Below are positions 1-9,577 of a stretch of 47,049 nt of DNA, in pieces. This stretch comes from JAWWPY01 sp964412845 (GTDB lineage Bacteria; Actinomycetota; Actinomycetes; Streptosporangiales; Streptosporangiaceae): contig CAYPQM010000029.1 in assembly GCA_964412845.1 (NCBI GenBank), positions 1 through 47,049 on the forward strand, in the 5' to 3' direction. Within the stretch, counting starts at the first letter, position 1, and each line of letters opens with the position of its first letter. A program made the translations under genes and the position numbers. Under the pieces are notes generated by a model. That model was not told where the DNA came from. It saw only the letters and a list, made by a program, of their open reading frames with translations, and searched no databases.

Positions 1-16
1 GACCATAACGTCAGAT

Positions 17-32
17 TTAACACGGCGGAAAC
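17..32. promoter_or_regulatory. Candidate GlnR-type half box upstream of the NCS1 permease
   Basis: The sequence reads TTAAC, six bases, GAAAC, which matches the actinobacterial GlnR pattern gTnAC-n6-GaAAC at all but the first base. It lies about 100 bp upstream of a nucleobase permease start. Nitrogen control of a nucleobase transporter would be sensible, but only one half-box pair is clear; a further ATAAC at 5-9 is spaced 7 rather than 6 bases away. Confidence 0.35.
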
Positions 33-115
33 AACTCATGTCGCCCGCGCGATCTATCATCAGCGCGTCCGCAGGCATCCTGGCCTGGCTGTCAGCAGCC
101 CGGCTGGCCCGAGCC

Positions 116-128
116 GGAGGAGTACTCC
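116..128 (+). promoter_or_regulatory. Strong Shine-Dalgarno inside a palindrome
   Basis: GGAGGAG at 116-122 precedes the ATG at 130 by 7 bases and fixes the start of the permease. The perfect 10-bp palindrome GGAGTACTCC (119-128) overlaps it, so the ribosome site could partly fold on itself. Confidence 0.5.
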
Positions 129-129
129 G

Positions 130-1578
130 ATGTCGGCACCAGACCACCCGGCGACGCCAGTTATCGAGGCCGACGCCCCGCCCGACGTCCTGGTCCGTGA
201 GGGCAGCTACGGCGAGCGGGTCATCGCCGTAGAGCCAGGCGGAGCGGAGTTCATCCCGCTGCACGAGCGGCATGGGCACCCGCTGCAGCTCTTCTGGACC
301 TGGACCTCGCCGAACCTGGAGTTCGCCACGGTCTTCGTCGGGGTGCTCGGCGTGGCCCTGTTCGGCCTGAGCTTCTGGCAGGCCGCCCTGGCGATCATCC
401 TCGGCAGCGGGCTCGGCTCGGTCACCATGGGCGTGCTGTCCGCGCGGGGGCCTTCGCACGGCGTGCCGCAGATGGTGCTGTCCCGGCTCGGCTTCGGCTA
501 CTGGGGCAACGTGCTGCCGGCCGGCCTGAATGCCGTCACCGCGGGAATCGGCTGGTTCGCGGTGAACAGCGTCAGCGGCACGTTCGCGCTGAATACGCTC
601 ACCCACGGGCACCTGCCGAAGCCACTCTGCCTGGTGATCATCGTCGTGGCGCAGATCGTGATCGCGTTCTTCGGCTACAACCTGGTGCACGCCTTCGAGC
701 GCTACGCCTTCCCGGTGCTCGCGATCATCTTCCTGATCGCGACGGTCGTCATCCTGACCAAGTCCCACCCTGGGGCCGGCTCGCACGCCGGCGGGATCGG
801 CGGGTTCCTGCTCACCCTGGGCGCCGCCTACGGATACGCAGTGGGCTGGAACCCCTACGCGTCCGACTACACGCGCTACTTCCCGCCGGAGACGAGCAAG
901 AAGGCGATCGCCCTGTGGTCCGGGCTCGGCCTGTTCCTGTCCTGCGTGGTCCTCGAGATCGCCGGCGCCGCGTCCGCCACCATCGGCAGTGCGGGCGCCG
1001 CGCTCGGCGACCCGACCGGGTCGTTCACCGGGCATCTGCCCACGGTCCTCGCGGACCTCACCCTGCTCGCGATCGCGCTCGGCGCGGTCGCGGCGAACGT
1101 GCTCAACATCTACTCGGGCGCGCTCTCCTTCGTCGCCATGGGAATCAAGCTTCCGCTGGCGCTGCGCCGGGCCATCGTGGCCCTGGTGTTCGGCATCATC
1201 GGCTTCATCGTCGCGCTGACCGCGCTGCACGACGCGGGCGCCAAGTACGAGAACTTCCTGCTGATCATCGCCTACTGGATCGCGCCCTGGCTGGCCGTGG
1301 TGCTCTGCAACCAGTGGCTCCGGCGCGGCCACGACGATGAAGGGCTGCTGTTCAACACCAAGTACACGAACTGGGCCGGGCCGGTAGCCATGCTCATCGG
1401 GATGGGCGTATCGATCTGGCTGTTCTCAAACCAGACGGAATACGTCGGCCTCATTCCCTCGCACTACGCGTCGGTCGGCGACCTCACGTTCGAGGCCGGC
1501 TTCGTGATCACTGCGGTCATCTACCTGATCTGGCATCAGCTATCCCCCGCCGCGATCCCGGCGGACCAACGCGGCTAA
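130..1578 (+). CDS. NCS1 family nucleobase:cation symporter (cytosine/purine permease)
   Basis: A 482-residue polytopic inner-membrane protein of the usual NCS1 length. A soluble N-terminus of about 55 residues leads into roughly twelve hydrophobic helices. The run HPLQLFWTWTSPNLEFATVF near residue 50, the GxxLGSVTMGVLSARGPSHG segment with PQMVLSRLGFGYWGN after it, and the GYAVGWNPYASDYTRYFP motif near residue 240 are typical of the cytosine/purine/allantoin permease family. It should import a nucleobase or related nitrogen heterocycle with Na+ or H+; the exact substrate cannot be read from the sequence. The start is fixed by GGAGGAG seven bases upstream. No catabolic partner lies downstream, so the gene appears monocistronic, and a GlnR-like box lies upstream. 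Confidence 0.88.
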   Translation: MSAPDHPATPVIEADAPPDVLVREGSYGERVIAVEPGGAEFIPLHERHGHPLQLFWTWTSPNLEFATVFVGVLGVALFGLSFWQAALAIILGSGLGSVTMGVLSARGPSHGVPQMVLSRLGFGYWGNVLPAGLNAVTAGIGWFAVNSVSGTFALNTLTHGHLPKPLCLVIIVVAQIVIAFFGYNLVHAFERYAFPVLAIIFLIATVVILTKSHPGAGSHAGGIGGFLLTLGAAYGYAVGWNPYASDYTRYFPPETSKKAIALWSGLGLFLSCVVLEIAGAASATIGSAGAALGDPTGSFTGHLPTVLADLTLLAIALGAVAANVLNIYSGALSFVAMGIKLPLALRRAIVALVFGIIGFIVALTALHDAGAKYENFLLIIAYWIAPWLAVVLCNQWLRRGHDDEGLLFNTKYTNWAGPVAMLIGMGVSIWLFSNQTEYVGLIPSHYASVGDLTFEAGFVITAVIYLIWHQLSPAAIPADQRG

Positions 1579-1751
1579 ACCCGCTCGCTGGCTCCGGCCG
1601 TGCCGGTAGCCTGACAAGCCTGTCTCCGGAGGCGGCCTGCACGCGCGCCTGGTGAGGACGGCCGGCGCCTGCTGGGGGAGCGCTACGGACGTGCCCGCCG
1701 ATGTGAGAGGTGCCGACGCGCCTGCCGACGTGAGAAAGGGATCCGTACTGC

Positions 1752-2264
1752 ATGGCGAGCCCCCCCAGCGTGCTCTACCGCCGTTGCACCGTGCTGTTCC
1801 CCGAGTTCGCCCGGTTCGGGATCGTTGGCTCATCGGCCACCGTCCTGGACCTGGGCGGAGCGGCCGTCCTGCACGGTATGGCCGGAATGGGGCCGCTCAC
1901 GGCCAAGCTGGTCTCCGCGGTCATCGCGACCGTGTCGTCGTACCTGGGCAACCGGCTCTGGGCTTTCCGGCATCGCGCCAATCACAGCCTGCCCCGCGAA
2001 TGGCTGGCCTTCATCACGCTCAACGCGCTCGGGTTGCTGATCGCCCTGGGCGCGATCGCGGTCAGCGAGCTCGGGCTCAACCTGCACAGCCAGCTGTCCT
2101 ACAACCTGGCGCAGGTCACCGGCACCGCGCTGGGCACCCTCTTCCGCTTCTGGTCGTACCGCAAGTGGGTCTTCGTGGCGCCGCCGGCCGCGCTGACGCC
2201 GGCCGCCCCGGCCGTGCAGGCCAGGTACCTCGCCATCGTCGGCCAGGCTGGGCGGCCCCGCTGA
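1752..2264 (+). CDS. GtrA-like small polytopic membrane protein
   Basis: 170 residues with four predicted membrane helices (about residues 15-35, 40-62, 80-100 and 108-130) and the GtrA-type pattern: FARFGIVGSSATVLDL in helix 1, AVIATVSSYLGNRLWAFR after helix 2, and FRFWSYRKWVF near the end. The GtrA family is thought to help flip polyprenyl-phosphate-linked sugars for cell-envelope glycosylation. The ATG at 1752 follows AAGGGA with a rather long spacer. It converges on the histidine kinase gene with only 9 bp between stops. No glycosyltransferase partner is adjacent, though two GT-C-like proteins are encoded at 12862-16156. Confidence 0.82.
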   Translation: MASPPSVLYRRCTVLFPEFARFGIVGSSATVLDLGGAAVLHGMAGMGPLTAKLVSAVIATVSSYLGNRLWAFRHRANHSLPREWLAFITLNALGLLIALGAIAVSELGLNLHSQLSYNLAQVTGTALGTLFRFWSYRKWVFVAPPAALTPAAPAVQARYLAIVGQAGRPR

Positions 2265-2273
2265 GCGGCTCGC

Positions 2274-3560
2274 TCAGGCGGGACCGGTGACGACCGGCGG
2301 CCGGTCATCAGGCCCGCGGATGCCCCGGGGCAGGAAGACCGCGAACACCGCGGGACGCGGCCGGACCAGGACCACGTTGCCGCCGTCGGCGGCGGCCGCC
2401 GTCCGGGCCAGGGCCAGGCCCAGGCCGGTCCCGCCCGGGCTGCCGCTGACGTTGCGCTCGAAGATCCGCGGCACAAGGTCGTGCGGCACCCCCTTGCCCT
2501 CGTCCCGTACCTCCACCACCACCGACTTCGGGGTTCGTGAGGTCCGGATCGTGACTGTGCCCGCGCCGTGCACCAGGGCATTGTCAAGCAGGGTGGCCAC
2601 CACCTGGGCCAGGGTTCCCGCCGTGACGTACGCGGGCAGGCCCTTCTCGCCGACGACCTCCAGATTCCGGCTGGTCCGGCGGAACGCATGGTCCCACTCG
2701 ATGACCTGCTGGGCGAGAACCTCGTCAATGGAGATCAGCGACGGGACGCCGCGGACGGACCGGCGGGTCCGGTCGAGCAACTGGCTGACCACCTCAGCGA
2801 GCCGCTCGGTCTGAGCCAGCGCCGCCGCCCCCTCCTCGCGGACCACATCCGGCTGGTCGGCGGAGCCGACCATCTCTTCCAGCCGCATCGACAGGGCGGT
2901 CAGCGGCGTGCGCAGCTGATGGGAGGCATCCGCGGCGAAATCGCGTTCCGCCGAGAGAAGGTCGGTGATCCGCCGCGCGGAGCCGTCCAGCCCTTCGGCC
3001 ACCTTGTCGAGCTCAGGTACCCCGTACCTGCGGCCGAGCGGGCGGGCGTCGCCCAGGCCGAGGCGGTCCGCCGCACCGGCGAGTTCTTCGAGCGGGCGGG
3101 TGAGCCGCCGCGCCTGCCAGGTAGCGAGGCCCACCGCCACGGCCGCGGCGAGCAGCGCCAGCGAGCCGATCAGGGCCAGCGCGGCGGTCACCCGGCTGTA
3201 GGCGAACGAGTTGTCCGCCTGAATCCTGACGCTGAAGTTCTTCGTGGCCGCGTGCGCCTTGATCGCGCCTCTCTCGTGGATCGGGTCGCCGATCCGGACC
3301 GTCTCGCGCCCGTTCTGAGTGATGCTGACGTAGCGGTCCGGCAGGGACCCGGCCGCCGCCGCGGCGCCGCGCGCGTCGGGTGGCAGGCCGGCGTTTATCC
3401 GGCCTTGCAGTATACGGGCCGTCGTCGTGGCGTCCCGTTGCACCTGCTGCCGGGCCTCACTGATCTGCAGGCGGCTCAGCACGAAGGCCAGCGGCAGGCC
3501 GAGCAGCAGGACCGCGGTCACCACGACCGCGAGAGTGGATATCAGCAGGCGGCGGCGCAC
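2274..3560 (-). CDS. Two-component sensor histidine kinase
   Basis: 428 residues. A first membrane helix (about 7-28), an extracytoplasmic sensor of about 95 residues, a second helix (about 125-148), a HAMP linker (RRLTRPLEELAGAADRLG, 151-168), a HisKA box with the phospho-acceptor His214 in DASHQLRTPL, and a HATPase domain with N-box LLDNALVHG, G1 DEGKGVP and G2 GGTGLGLALAR. All kinase boxes are intact. It autophosphorylates and passes phosphate to the regulator encoded just upstream (76 bp away on the same strand). The extracytoplasmic domain gives no clue to the signal. Confidence 0.92.
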   Translation of the reverse strand: MRRRLLISTLAVVVTAVLLLGLPLAFVLSRLQISEARQQVQRDATTTARILQGRINAGLPPDARGAAAAAGSLPDRYVSITQNGRETVRIGDPIHERGAIKAHAATKNFSVRIQADNSFAYSRVTAALALIGSLALLAAAVAVGLATWQARRLTRPLEELAGAADRLGLGDARPLGRRYGVPELDKVAEGLDGSARRITDLLSAERDFAADASHQLRTPLTALSMRLEEMVGSADQPDVVREEGAAALAQTERLAEVVSQLLDRTRRSVRGVPSLISIDEVLAQQVIEWDHAFRRTSRNLEVVGEKGLPAYVTAGTLAQVVATLLDNALVHGAGTVTIRTSRTPKSVVVEVRDEGKGVPHDLVPRIFERNVSGSPGGTGLGLALARTAAAADGGNVVLVRPRPAVFAVFLPRGIRGPDDRPPVVTGPA

Positions 3561-3636
3561 CGGTCAGCCTCCTGCCGCGGCACCCCGCGGCCGGCGGCAC
3601 CCGGTGCCGGGCCGGCCGTGGTCCGCCGGGCAGCGG

Positions 3637-4308
3637 TCAGTCACCCCGCTCGAACCGGAACCCGACCCCGCGGACGGTGGTGATGTACCGGGGACTGTGC
3701 GCATCGTCGCCGAGCTTGCGGCGTAGCCAGGAGATGTGCATGTCGAGTGTCTTGGTCGATCCCCACCACTTGCTGTCCCAGACCTCGCGCATGATCTGCT
3801 CACGGGTGACCACCTTTCCCGCGTCGGCGACCAGCACGCTCAGCAGGTCGAACTCCTTGGTGGTGAGCTCAAGCTCAATGTCGCCGATCCAGGCGCGACG
3901 GGCGTCGGAGTCGACGCGCACGCCCTGCACCACACTGGTCTCCGGACTGCCGCGGCGCAGCAGGGCCCGGACCCTGGCCAGCAGTTCGGCCAGCCGGAAC
4001 GGCTTTGTCACGTAGTCATCAGCGCCGGCGTCGAGGCCGATCACCGTGTCCACCTCGTCCGCTCGCGCGGTCAGGATCAGCACCGGCACAGTCTGCCCGT
4101 CGGAGCGCAGGCGCCGGCAGACCTCAAGCCCATCCAGCCGGGGCAGGCCGATGTCGAGCACGATCAGGTCGATCCCGCCGCCGAGGGCCGCCTCCAGGGT
4201 GCTGGGACCATCCGGCGCGACGTCAACGTCGTAGCCCTCCCGGCGGAGCGCGCGGGCCAGCGGCTCTGATATGGACGCGTCATCCTCGGCAAGCAGAACG
4301 CAAGTCAT
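3637..4308 (-). CDS. OmpR/PhoB-family response regulator
   Basis: 223 residues. Receiver domain 1-115 with acidic pocket EDD (8-10), phospho-acceptor Asp52 in LIVLDIGLPRLDG and conserved Lys in TKPF; winged-helix DNA-binding domain from about 125 with LTTKEFDLLSVLV, the recognition region STKTLDMHISWLRRKLG and the terminal TVRGVGFRFE. It is first in a two-gene operon with the histidine kinase at 2274-3560. The divergent upstream region is shared with the TIR/NB-ARC gene, so control of that gene is conceivable but unproven. Confidence 0.93.
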   Translation of the reverse strand: MTCVLLAEDDASISEPLARALRREGYDVDVAPDGPSTLEAALGGGIDLIVLDIGLPRLDGLEVCRRLRSDGQTVPVLILTARADEVDTVIGLDAGADDYVTKPFRLAELLARVRALLRRGSPETSVVQGVRVDSDARRAWIGDIELELTTKEFDLLSVLVADAGKVVTREQIMREVWDSKWWGSTKTLDMHISWLRRKLGDDAHSPRYITTVRGVGFRFERGD

Positions 4309-4462
4309 GGTCAGATGCTACGGCGCTGGCGTCGTCCTCGGTCCCGGTACGTCCTCTGACGTGCAATGTCACGATCTGGGGAGTCCACCCAGGTCCCCCG
4401 AAATCCGCTCAGGTAGATGGCCGTTGCCCCCCGGCTTGGCCCCCAACCCCCCGGGCCCAAGG

Positions 4463-4496
4463 GGCCCACCGGTGGGCCGCTGCTGCCAATGGCAGC
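4463..4496. promoter_or_regulatory. Two adjacent palindromes upstream of the TIR/NB-ARC gene
   Basis: GGCCCACCGGTGGGCC (4463-4478) is a perfect 16-bp palindrome. Three bases later GCTGCC-AAT-GGCAGC (4482-4496) is a second inverted repeat. They sit in the 262-bp divergent region between the response regulator and the TIR gene and could be operators or a transcribed hairpin. GC-rich palindromes are common in such genomes. Confidence 0.35.
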
Positions 4497-4570
4497 GCCG
4501 CCGGGAGCTTGTTCGTCGATGCAGGTGGCTTTAGTAGATAGCCGGCCTCGCGATATGGGATTGTTCTGGG

Positions 4571-6989
4571 GTGACCGGGGGTGACGATTCGGGTGCCAGG
4601 TGGGATTTCTTTGTGTCCTATACCCAGGCTGACCGTAGCTGGGCGGAGTGGATCGCCTGGGTCTTAGAGGAAGACGGCCACCGGGTCCTGATCCAGGCGT
4701 GGGATTTCGTGCCGGGGACCAACTGGATCCAGGGTATGCAGGCCGGGACGGCGGACGCGGCCCGGACTATCGCGGTGCTGTCTCCCGACTATCTGGAGTC
4801 GGTCTACGGCGGCGCTGAATGGCAGGCCGCGTGGGCCAGCGATCCGGATGGCGTCGGCCGGAAGCTGCTCACGGTGCGGGTGAGGGATTGTGAACGGCCG
4901 GGGCTGCTGGCCGGGGTGGTCGGGCGGGATCTGTTCGGGCTCGCTGAGGACGTAGCGAAATCCCGGTTGCGGGCCATGGTCTCGGCGGCGATCGCCGGCC
5001 GGGCCAAACCAGGGGAAGCCCCCGGCTTTCCTGGCGCGGGCCGGGCGATGCCGCGCGAGCCCCGGTTCCCGGGGGCGATGCCTCGGGTGTGGAAGGTGCC
5101 TGCGCGCAACCCAATCTTCACCGGCCGCGACCTCGATCTTGACGCGGTGGCGCGGGTGCTGGTCGCCAGGCCGGCGGTGACGGTGCACTCGGTGCGCGGG
5201 CTGGGCGGGGTCGGCAAGACCCAGCTGGCCATCGAGTATGCCCATGCCCATGCCGCTCGCTACGACGTGGTGTGGTGGATCGCCGCTGAAGAGCCGGCCT
5301 CGCTACCCGACCAGTTCACTGCCCTGGCTGCGCGGCTGGGCCTGGAGCCGGTCGCGGACCCCGAGGCGTTGCGTGATCAGGTCCGTGACGCGCTGCGTGG
5401 TGTGCCGGGATGGCTGCTGATCTTCGACAACGCCAACGCGACTCAGGACATCCAGCCGTGGCTGCCGTCGGTGCCGTTGCCGCCCGGGATTCCCGGCCAC
5501 GTGATTGTCACGACCCGGCGCGGCGGGTTCACCGCCTTGGGGCCGGTGATGGACCTGGAGGTGATCGATCTGCCGGATGCGGTGCGCCTGCTGCGTTCCC
5601 GCGTCCCGGATCTCGGCCAGGAGACCGGGGAGCAGATCGCCCTGGAACTCGGGCAGCTGCCGCTGGCGCTGGAGCAGGCCGCAGCGTACCTGGACCGCAC
5701 CCGGATGCCAGCCGGGGAATACCTGGACCTGCTGCGCAGCCGCGCCGCCGACTTGCATGCGCGGGGCCAGGTCACCTCCCGCACGGACACGATCGCCACC
5801 TTGTGGGACATCAGCCTGGAACGCATCAGCAGTGAGGACCCGGCCGCGGTGCAACTGCTGGACATCTGCGCCTACCTGGCTCCTGAGCCGGTTCCGCTGG
5901 ACCTGTTCACTGCCCACCCCGGCCAGCTGCCCGAGCCGCTGGCGTCCGCCGCCGCGGACCCGCTGGCGTTCACCGAGGCCGTCGCGGCGCTGGTCGACTA
6001 CTCCCTGGCCAAGCGGACCGCCTCCGGCCTGCAGCTGCACCGCCTAGTCCAGGCTGCCATCCGCGCCCGCCACGACCGGATGCCACTCCCGCCCAGTGGG
6101 CAGTCACAGGGGCAGGACACCCCGGTGCCCGGCGACGCGGCCGGTCATGCAAAGGCGGCCCATCCGCTGGCGCTGGCGCTGCTCCGCGTCGACGCACCGG
6201 GGCAGGTCACAGCACCGCAGAACTGGCCGAGATGGGCAGTGCTGCTGCCGCACGTACTTGCCGCAACCAGCCATCTCGACAGCACCGCCGGGCAGCCAGG
6301 CGCCCAGACGACGGACGACGGGCCGTCGCTGCTGGGCCTCGCCGGCTTCTACCTGTGGGTGCATGCCCGCCATGCTGACGCGAAGGCACTGGAGGAACGG
6401 GCCCTGGCCATCACCGAAGCCGCCCACGGCCCCGACCACCCCGACGTCGCCACCCGCCTGAACAACCTCGCCCTGACCCTGCGGGCCCTGGGGCAGCCGG
6501 AGGCGGCGCGGCCGCTGCAAGAACGCGCCCTAGCCATCACCGAGACCGCCTACGGGCCCGACCACCCCGACGTCGCCACCCGCCTGAGCAACCTCGCTCT
6601 GATCCTGCGGGACCTGGGGCAGCCGGGGGCGGCGCGGCCGCTGCAAGAACGCGCCCTAGCCATCGACGAGGCTGCCTACGGCCCCGACCACCCCGACGTC
6701 GCCCGCGACCTGAACAACCTCGCCCTGACCCTGCGGGACCTGCGGGAGCCAGGGACGGCGCGGCCGCTGCAAGAACGCGCCCTAGCCATCACCGAAGCCG
6801 CCTACGGCCCCGACCACCCCGACGTCGCCACCGACCTGAACAACCTCGCCCTGACCCTGCAGGACCTGGGGCAGCCGGAGACGGCGCGGCCGCTGCAAGA
6901 ACGCGCCCTAGCCATCACCGAAGCCGCCTACGGCCCCGACCACCCCGACGTCGCCACCGACCTGAACAACCTCGCCCTGACCCTGCAGG
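4571..6989 (+). CDS. TIR / NB-ARC (STAND) / TPR protein, 3' end lost in a gap
   Basis: About 806 residues are visible. TIR domain 10-125 begins WDFFVSYTQADRSWAEWI; Glu83 in GGAEW is at the position of the usual TIR NADase glutamate. NB-ARC ATPase about 175-440: P-loop GLGGVGKTQ (210-218), Walker B WLLIFDNA (281-288), GxP-like GQLPLAL (361-367). A hydrophobic/helical stretch to about 600 follows, then 42-residue TPR units of the form LQERALAITEAAYGPDHPDVAT. STAND proteins of this layout sense a ligand through the repeats, oligomerise through NB-ARC, and signal or kill through TIR. Some act in phage defence, others in actinobacterial FxSxx-COOH peptide systems (FxsT); no Fxs partner is visible. 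The GTG start has no strong Shine-Dalgarno. The C-terminus is in the gap. Confidence 0.85.
6389..6989 (+). repeat. 126-bp tandem repeats encoding TPR units
   Basis: Units begin at 6389, 6515, 6641, 6767 and 6893, an exact 126-bp (42-codon) period. The last four are nearly identical at DNA level, including the rare-looking codon run CGCGCCCTAGCCATC. The 100-N gap starts 97 bases into the fifth unit, so the assembly broke in the repeat and the true copy number is unknown. Confidence 0.95.
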
Positions 6990-7089
6990 NNNNNNNNNNN
7001 NNNNNNNNNNNNNNNNNNNNNNNNNNNNNNNNNNNNNNNNNNNNNNNNNNNNNNNNNNNNNNNNNNNNNNNNNNNNNNNNNNNNNNNNN
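6990..7089. other. 100-N scaffold gap
   Basis: Run of exactly 100 N, a conventional unknown-size gap. The left flank is TPR coding sequence and the right flank is the 3' end of a carboxylase gene on the other strand. The flanks do not overlap, so real sequence is missing: at least the end of the TPR gene and a few codons of the carboxylase. Confidence 0.98.
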
Positions 7090-8588
7090 GCGGCGAACCG
7101 GCGGATCAGCTCCGCCCGCAGCTCGGCGGGCTGCACCACGTCGTCGGCGACCAGCTCGCCGGCCAGCCGGAGCACGTCGATGTCCTCGTCATACTCGGCC
7201 CGGAGCCGCTGGGTCTCCGCCTCGCGCGCGACGGGGTCCTCGATGCTGGCCAGCTTGTTGTAGTAGACCGCGTTGATGGCGGCCTCGGCCCCCATCACGG
7301 CGATCTTCGCGGTGGGCAGCGCGAGCGTCGCGTCCGGCTCGAACCCCGGGCCGGCCATGGCGTACAGGCCCGCCCCGTACGCTTTGCGCACCACCACGCA
7401 GATCTTCGGCACGGTCGCCTCGGCCACCGCGCTGATCATCTTCGCGCCGTGCCGGATGATGCCCTGCCGCTCGACGGCCGTGCCGACCATGAAGCCGGGC
7501 ACGTCGGCGAGGAAGAGCAGCGGCACGTTGAAGGCGTCACACAGCTGGATGAAGCGGGCCGCCTTGTCCGCGGAGTCGACGAACAGCACACCGCCCTTGA
7601 ACAGCGGGTTGTTCGCCACTACCCCGGTGACCTGGCCGGCCAGCCGGGCGAACCCGATGGTGAGCTCACGGGCCCACAGCGGGTGAATCTCGAAGAAGGA
7701 GCCCTCGTCGACGAGGCCGCGCAGGTAGCGGCGCATGTCGTAAGCCTGCCGCTCGCTGGCGGGCACCAGCGCGGCGAGGTCGGTGGGCACCGGCTCAGCC
7801 GGGATCCCGGCGGGCGGCGGCTGCTGCCAGTTCGATGGCAGGTACGTCAGGTAGCCGCGGACCGCTGCTAGCGCATCATGCTCGGAGCTGGCCAGGTAGT
7901 GCCCGCACCCGGACACGGTGCAGTGCATCCGGGCGCCGCCCATCTCCTCCAGCGTGGTCTTCTCCTTGACCACCATCTCGACCATCCGCGGGCTGCCCAG
8001 GTACATCGAGGCGTTCCCGTCCACCATGGCCACGAAATCGCAGAATGCCGGGATGTACGCGCCGCCCGCCGCGGACGGGCCGAACAGCGCGCAGACCTGC
8101 GGGATCGACCCCGAGGCGCGCACCTGGGTGTGGAAGATCCGGCCCGCCCCGCGCCGGCCGGGGAACATGTCGACCTGGTCGGTGATCCTGGCACCCGCCG
8201 AATCCACCAGGTAGACCATGGGGATCTGCGACCGGTACGCCTTCTCGATGATCCGGATGATCTTCTCGACGGTGCGCGCGCCCCATGAGCCCGCCTTGAC
8301 CGTGGAGTCGTTCGCCATCAGCGCCACCGGGCGGCCGTCTATCGCGGCGGTCCCGGTGATCACTCCGTCGGCGGGCAGGCCGTCGGCGAGCACGTTGGCG
8401 TACCGCCCGTCCTCGGTGAAACTGCCCTCGTCCACCAGCAGCGCGATGCGCTCCCGGGCGAACAGCTTGCCGGCGGCCTTGGCCGCGTCGTGGTAGCGCT
8501 GCACCCCGCCGCGCTCCACCTGCTCCCGCAGCTCGCCTAGTTCAGGGTGACCGCCCTGCGGCGCCCCGGCGTCCTGATGCTCAGCCAC
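7090..8588 (-). CDS. Acyl-CoA carboxylase beta subunit, probably for methylcrotonyl-CoA (C-terminus in gap)
   Basis: About 499 residues of a carboxyltransferase, close to the usual 510-540. Two crotonase-fold halves are visible: N-half with LLVDEGSFTEDG, GVITGTAAIDGRPV and FGPSAAGGAYIPA; C-half with TGVVANNPLFKGGVLFVDSA, LFLADVPGFMVGTA and ALPTAKIAVMGAEAA. It transfers CO2 from carboxybiotin to an acyl-CoA in the cytoplasm. Because the enoyl-CoA hydratase and HMG-CoA lyase genes lie directly upstream in the same operon, methylcrotonyl-CoA in leucine breakdown is the likely substrate. It differs strongly from the PccB-type protein at 21803. No alpha subunit is adjacent; the one at 27730 may serve both. 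GTG start at 8588. Confidence 0.85.
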
Positions 8589-8656
8589 GCTCGCGACCCT
8601 ACCCCGCGAGGCCGCCGTGACCTTTCACGCGCGGACGGCAGTGCTGCCGAATGCCG

Positions 8657-9571
8657 TTATGCCGGGATTGTTTGGGTTCGGGGGCCGGCCCGCAGCACCT
8701 GCGAGGGCAGCCGGCGGCCGATGATGCGCTCCGCCTCGGCCGCCGCATCGATCATCGCCGCCAGGTCCACGCCCGTCGCCACGCCCATGTCCTCGACCAT
8801 GTGCACCAGTTCCTCGGTGGCGATGTTGCCGCTGGCCCCGGGCGCGTAGGGGCAGCCGCCAAGCCCGCCCACCGAGGCATCGAAGTCATCCACCCCCAGC
8901 TCCAGCGCGGCCAGGACGTTGGCCAGCCCGGTGCCCCGCGTGTTGTGGAAGTGCAGATTGAGCGGGACGTCCGGATGCCGCGACCGGAACCCGTCGACCA
9001 GCTCGCGGACCCGCCGCGGGGTCGCCATGCCCGTGGTGTCGCCGAACGAGATCGAGTCCGCCCCGTCGGCCACGGCCCGCCCGGCCACCGCCACGGTCCG
9101 GGCCACCGGCACGTCGCCCTCATACGGGCAGCCCCAGGCGGTGGCAACAACCACCTGGCAGGTGGCGTCGCGGTCATGGGCCTCGCCGATGATCACCGCG
9201 ATGTCGTCCAGCGACTCCGCCGTGCCCCGGTTCACGTTCTTGCGGTTGTGCGTGTCCGAGGCCGACACCACGAGTTCCAGCTCCACCAGGCCGGCGTCCA
9301 GCGCGCGCCGGGCCCCGCGCAGGTTCGGGGCGAGCGCCGAGTAGCGGACGGAGTGCGGCCTGGTGATCCCCTGCCACACCGCCTCCGCGTCGGCCATCTG
9401 CGGGATGGCCTCCGGACGCACGAACGACACGGCCTCGATCCGGCCCACCCCGGTCCAGGACAACCGGTCGATGAGCGCGATCTTCGCGGCGGTCGGCACC
9501 GGATCCTCGTTCTGCAGCCCGTCTCGCGGCCCCACCTCGCGCAGCGAGATGCGCCCAGGCAGGTCAGTCAC
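8657..9571 (-). CDS. mvaB: Hydroxymethylglutaryl-CoA lyase
   Basis: 304 residues, normal for the family. A DRE-TIM-barrel enzyme with REVGPRDGLQNE near residue 11 (metal and substrate Arg16/Asp17), the metal-binding LHFHNTRG, and the signature GLGGCPYAPGASGN carrying the catalytic Cys. It cleaves HMG-CoA to acetoacetate and acetyl-CoA, the last step of leucine catabolism. It begins 6 bp after the stop of the enoyl-CoA hydratase gene and ends 68 bp before the carboxylase beta gene, so the three form one operon. Confidence 0.93.
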   Translation of the reverse strand: MTDLPGRISLREVGPRDGLQNEDPVPTAAKIALIDRLSWTGVGRIEAVSFVRPEAIPQMADAEAVWQGITRPHSVRYSALAPNLRGARRALDAGLVELELVVSASDTHNRKNVNRGTAESLDDIAVIIGEAHDRDATCQVVVATAWGCPYEGDVPVARTVAVAGRAVADGADSISFGDTTGMATPRRVRELVDGFRSRHPDVPLNLHFHNTRGTGLANVLAALELGVDDFDASVGGLGGCPYAPGASGNIATEELVHMVEDMGVATGVDLAAMIDAAAEAERIIGRRLPSQVLRAGPRTQTIPA

Positions 9572-9577
9572 CGCAGC

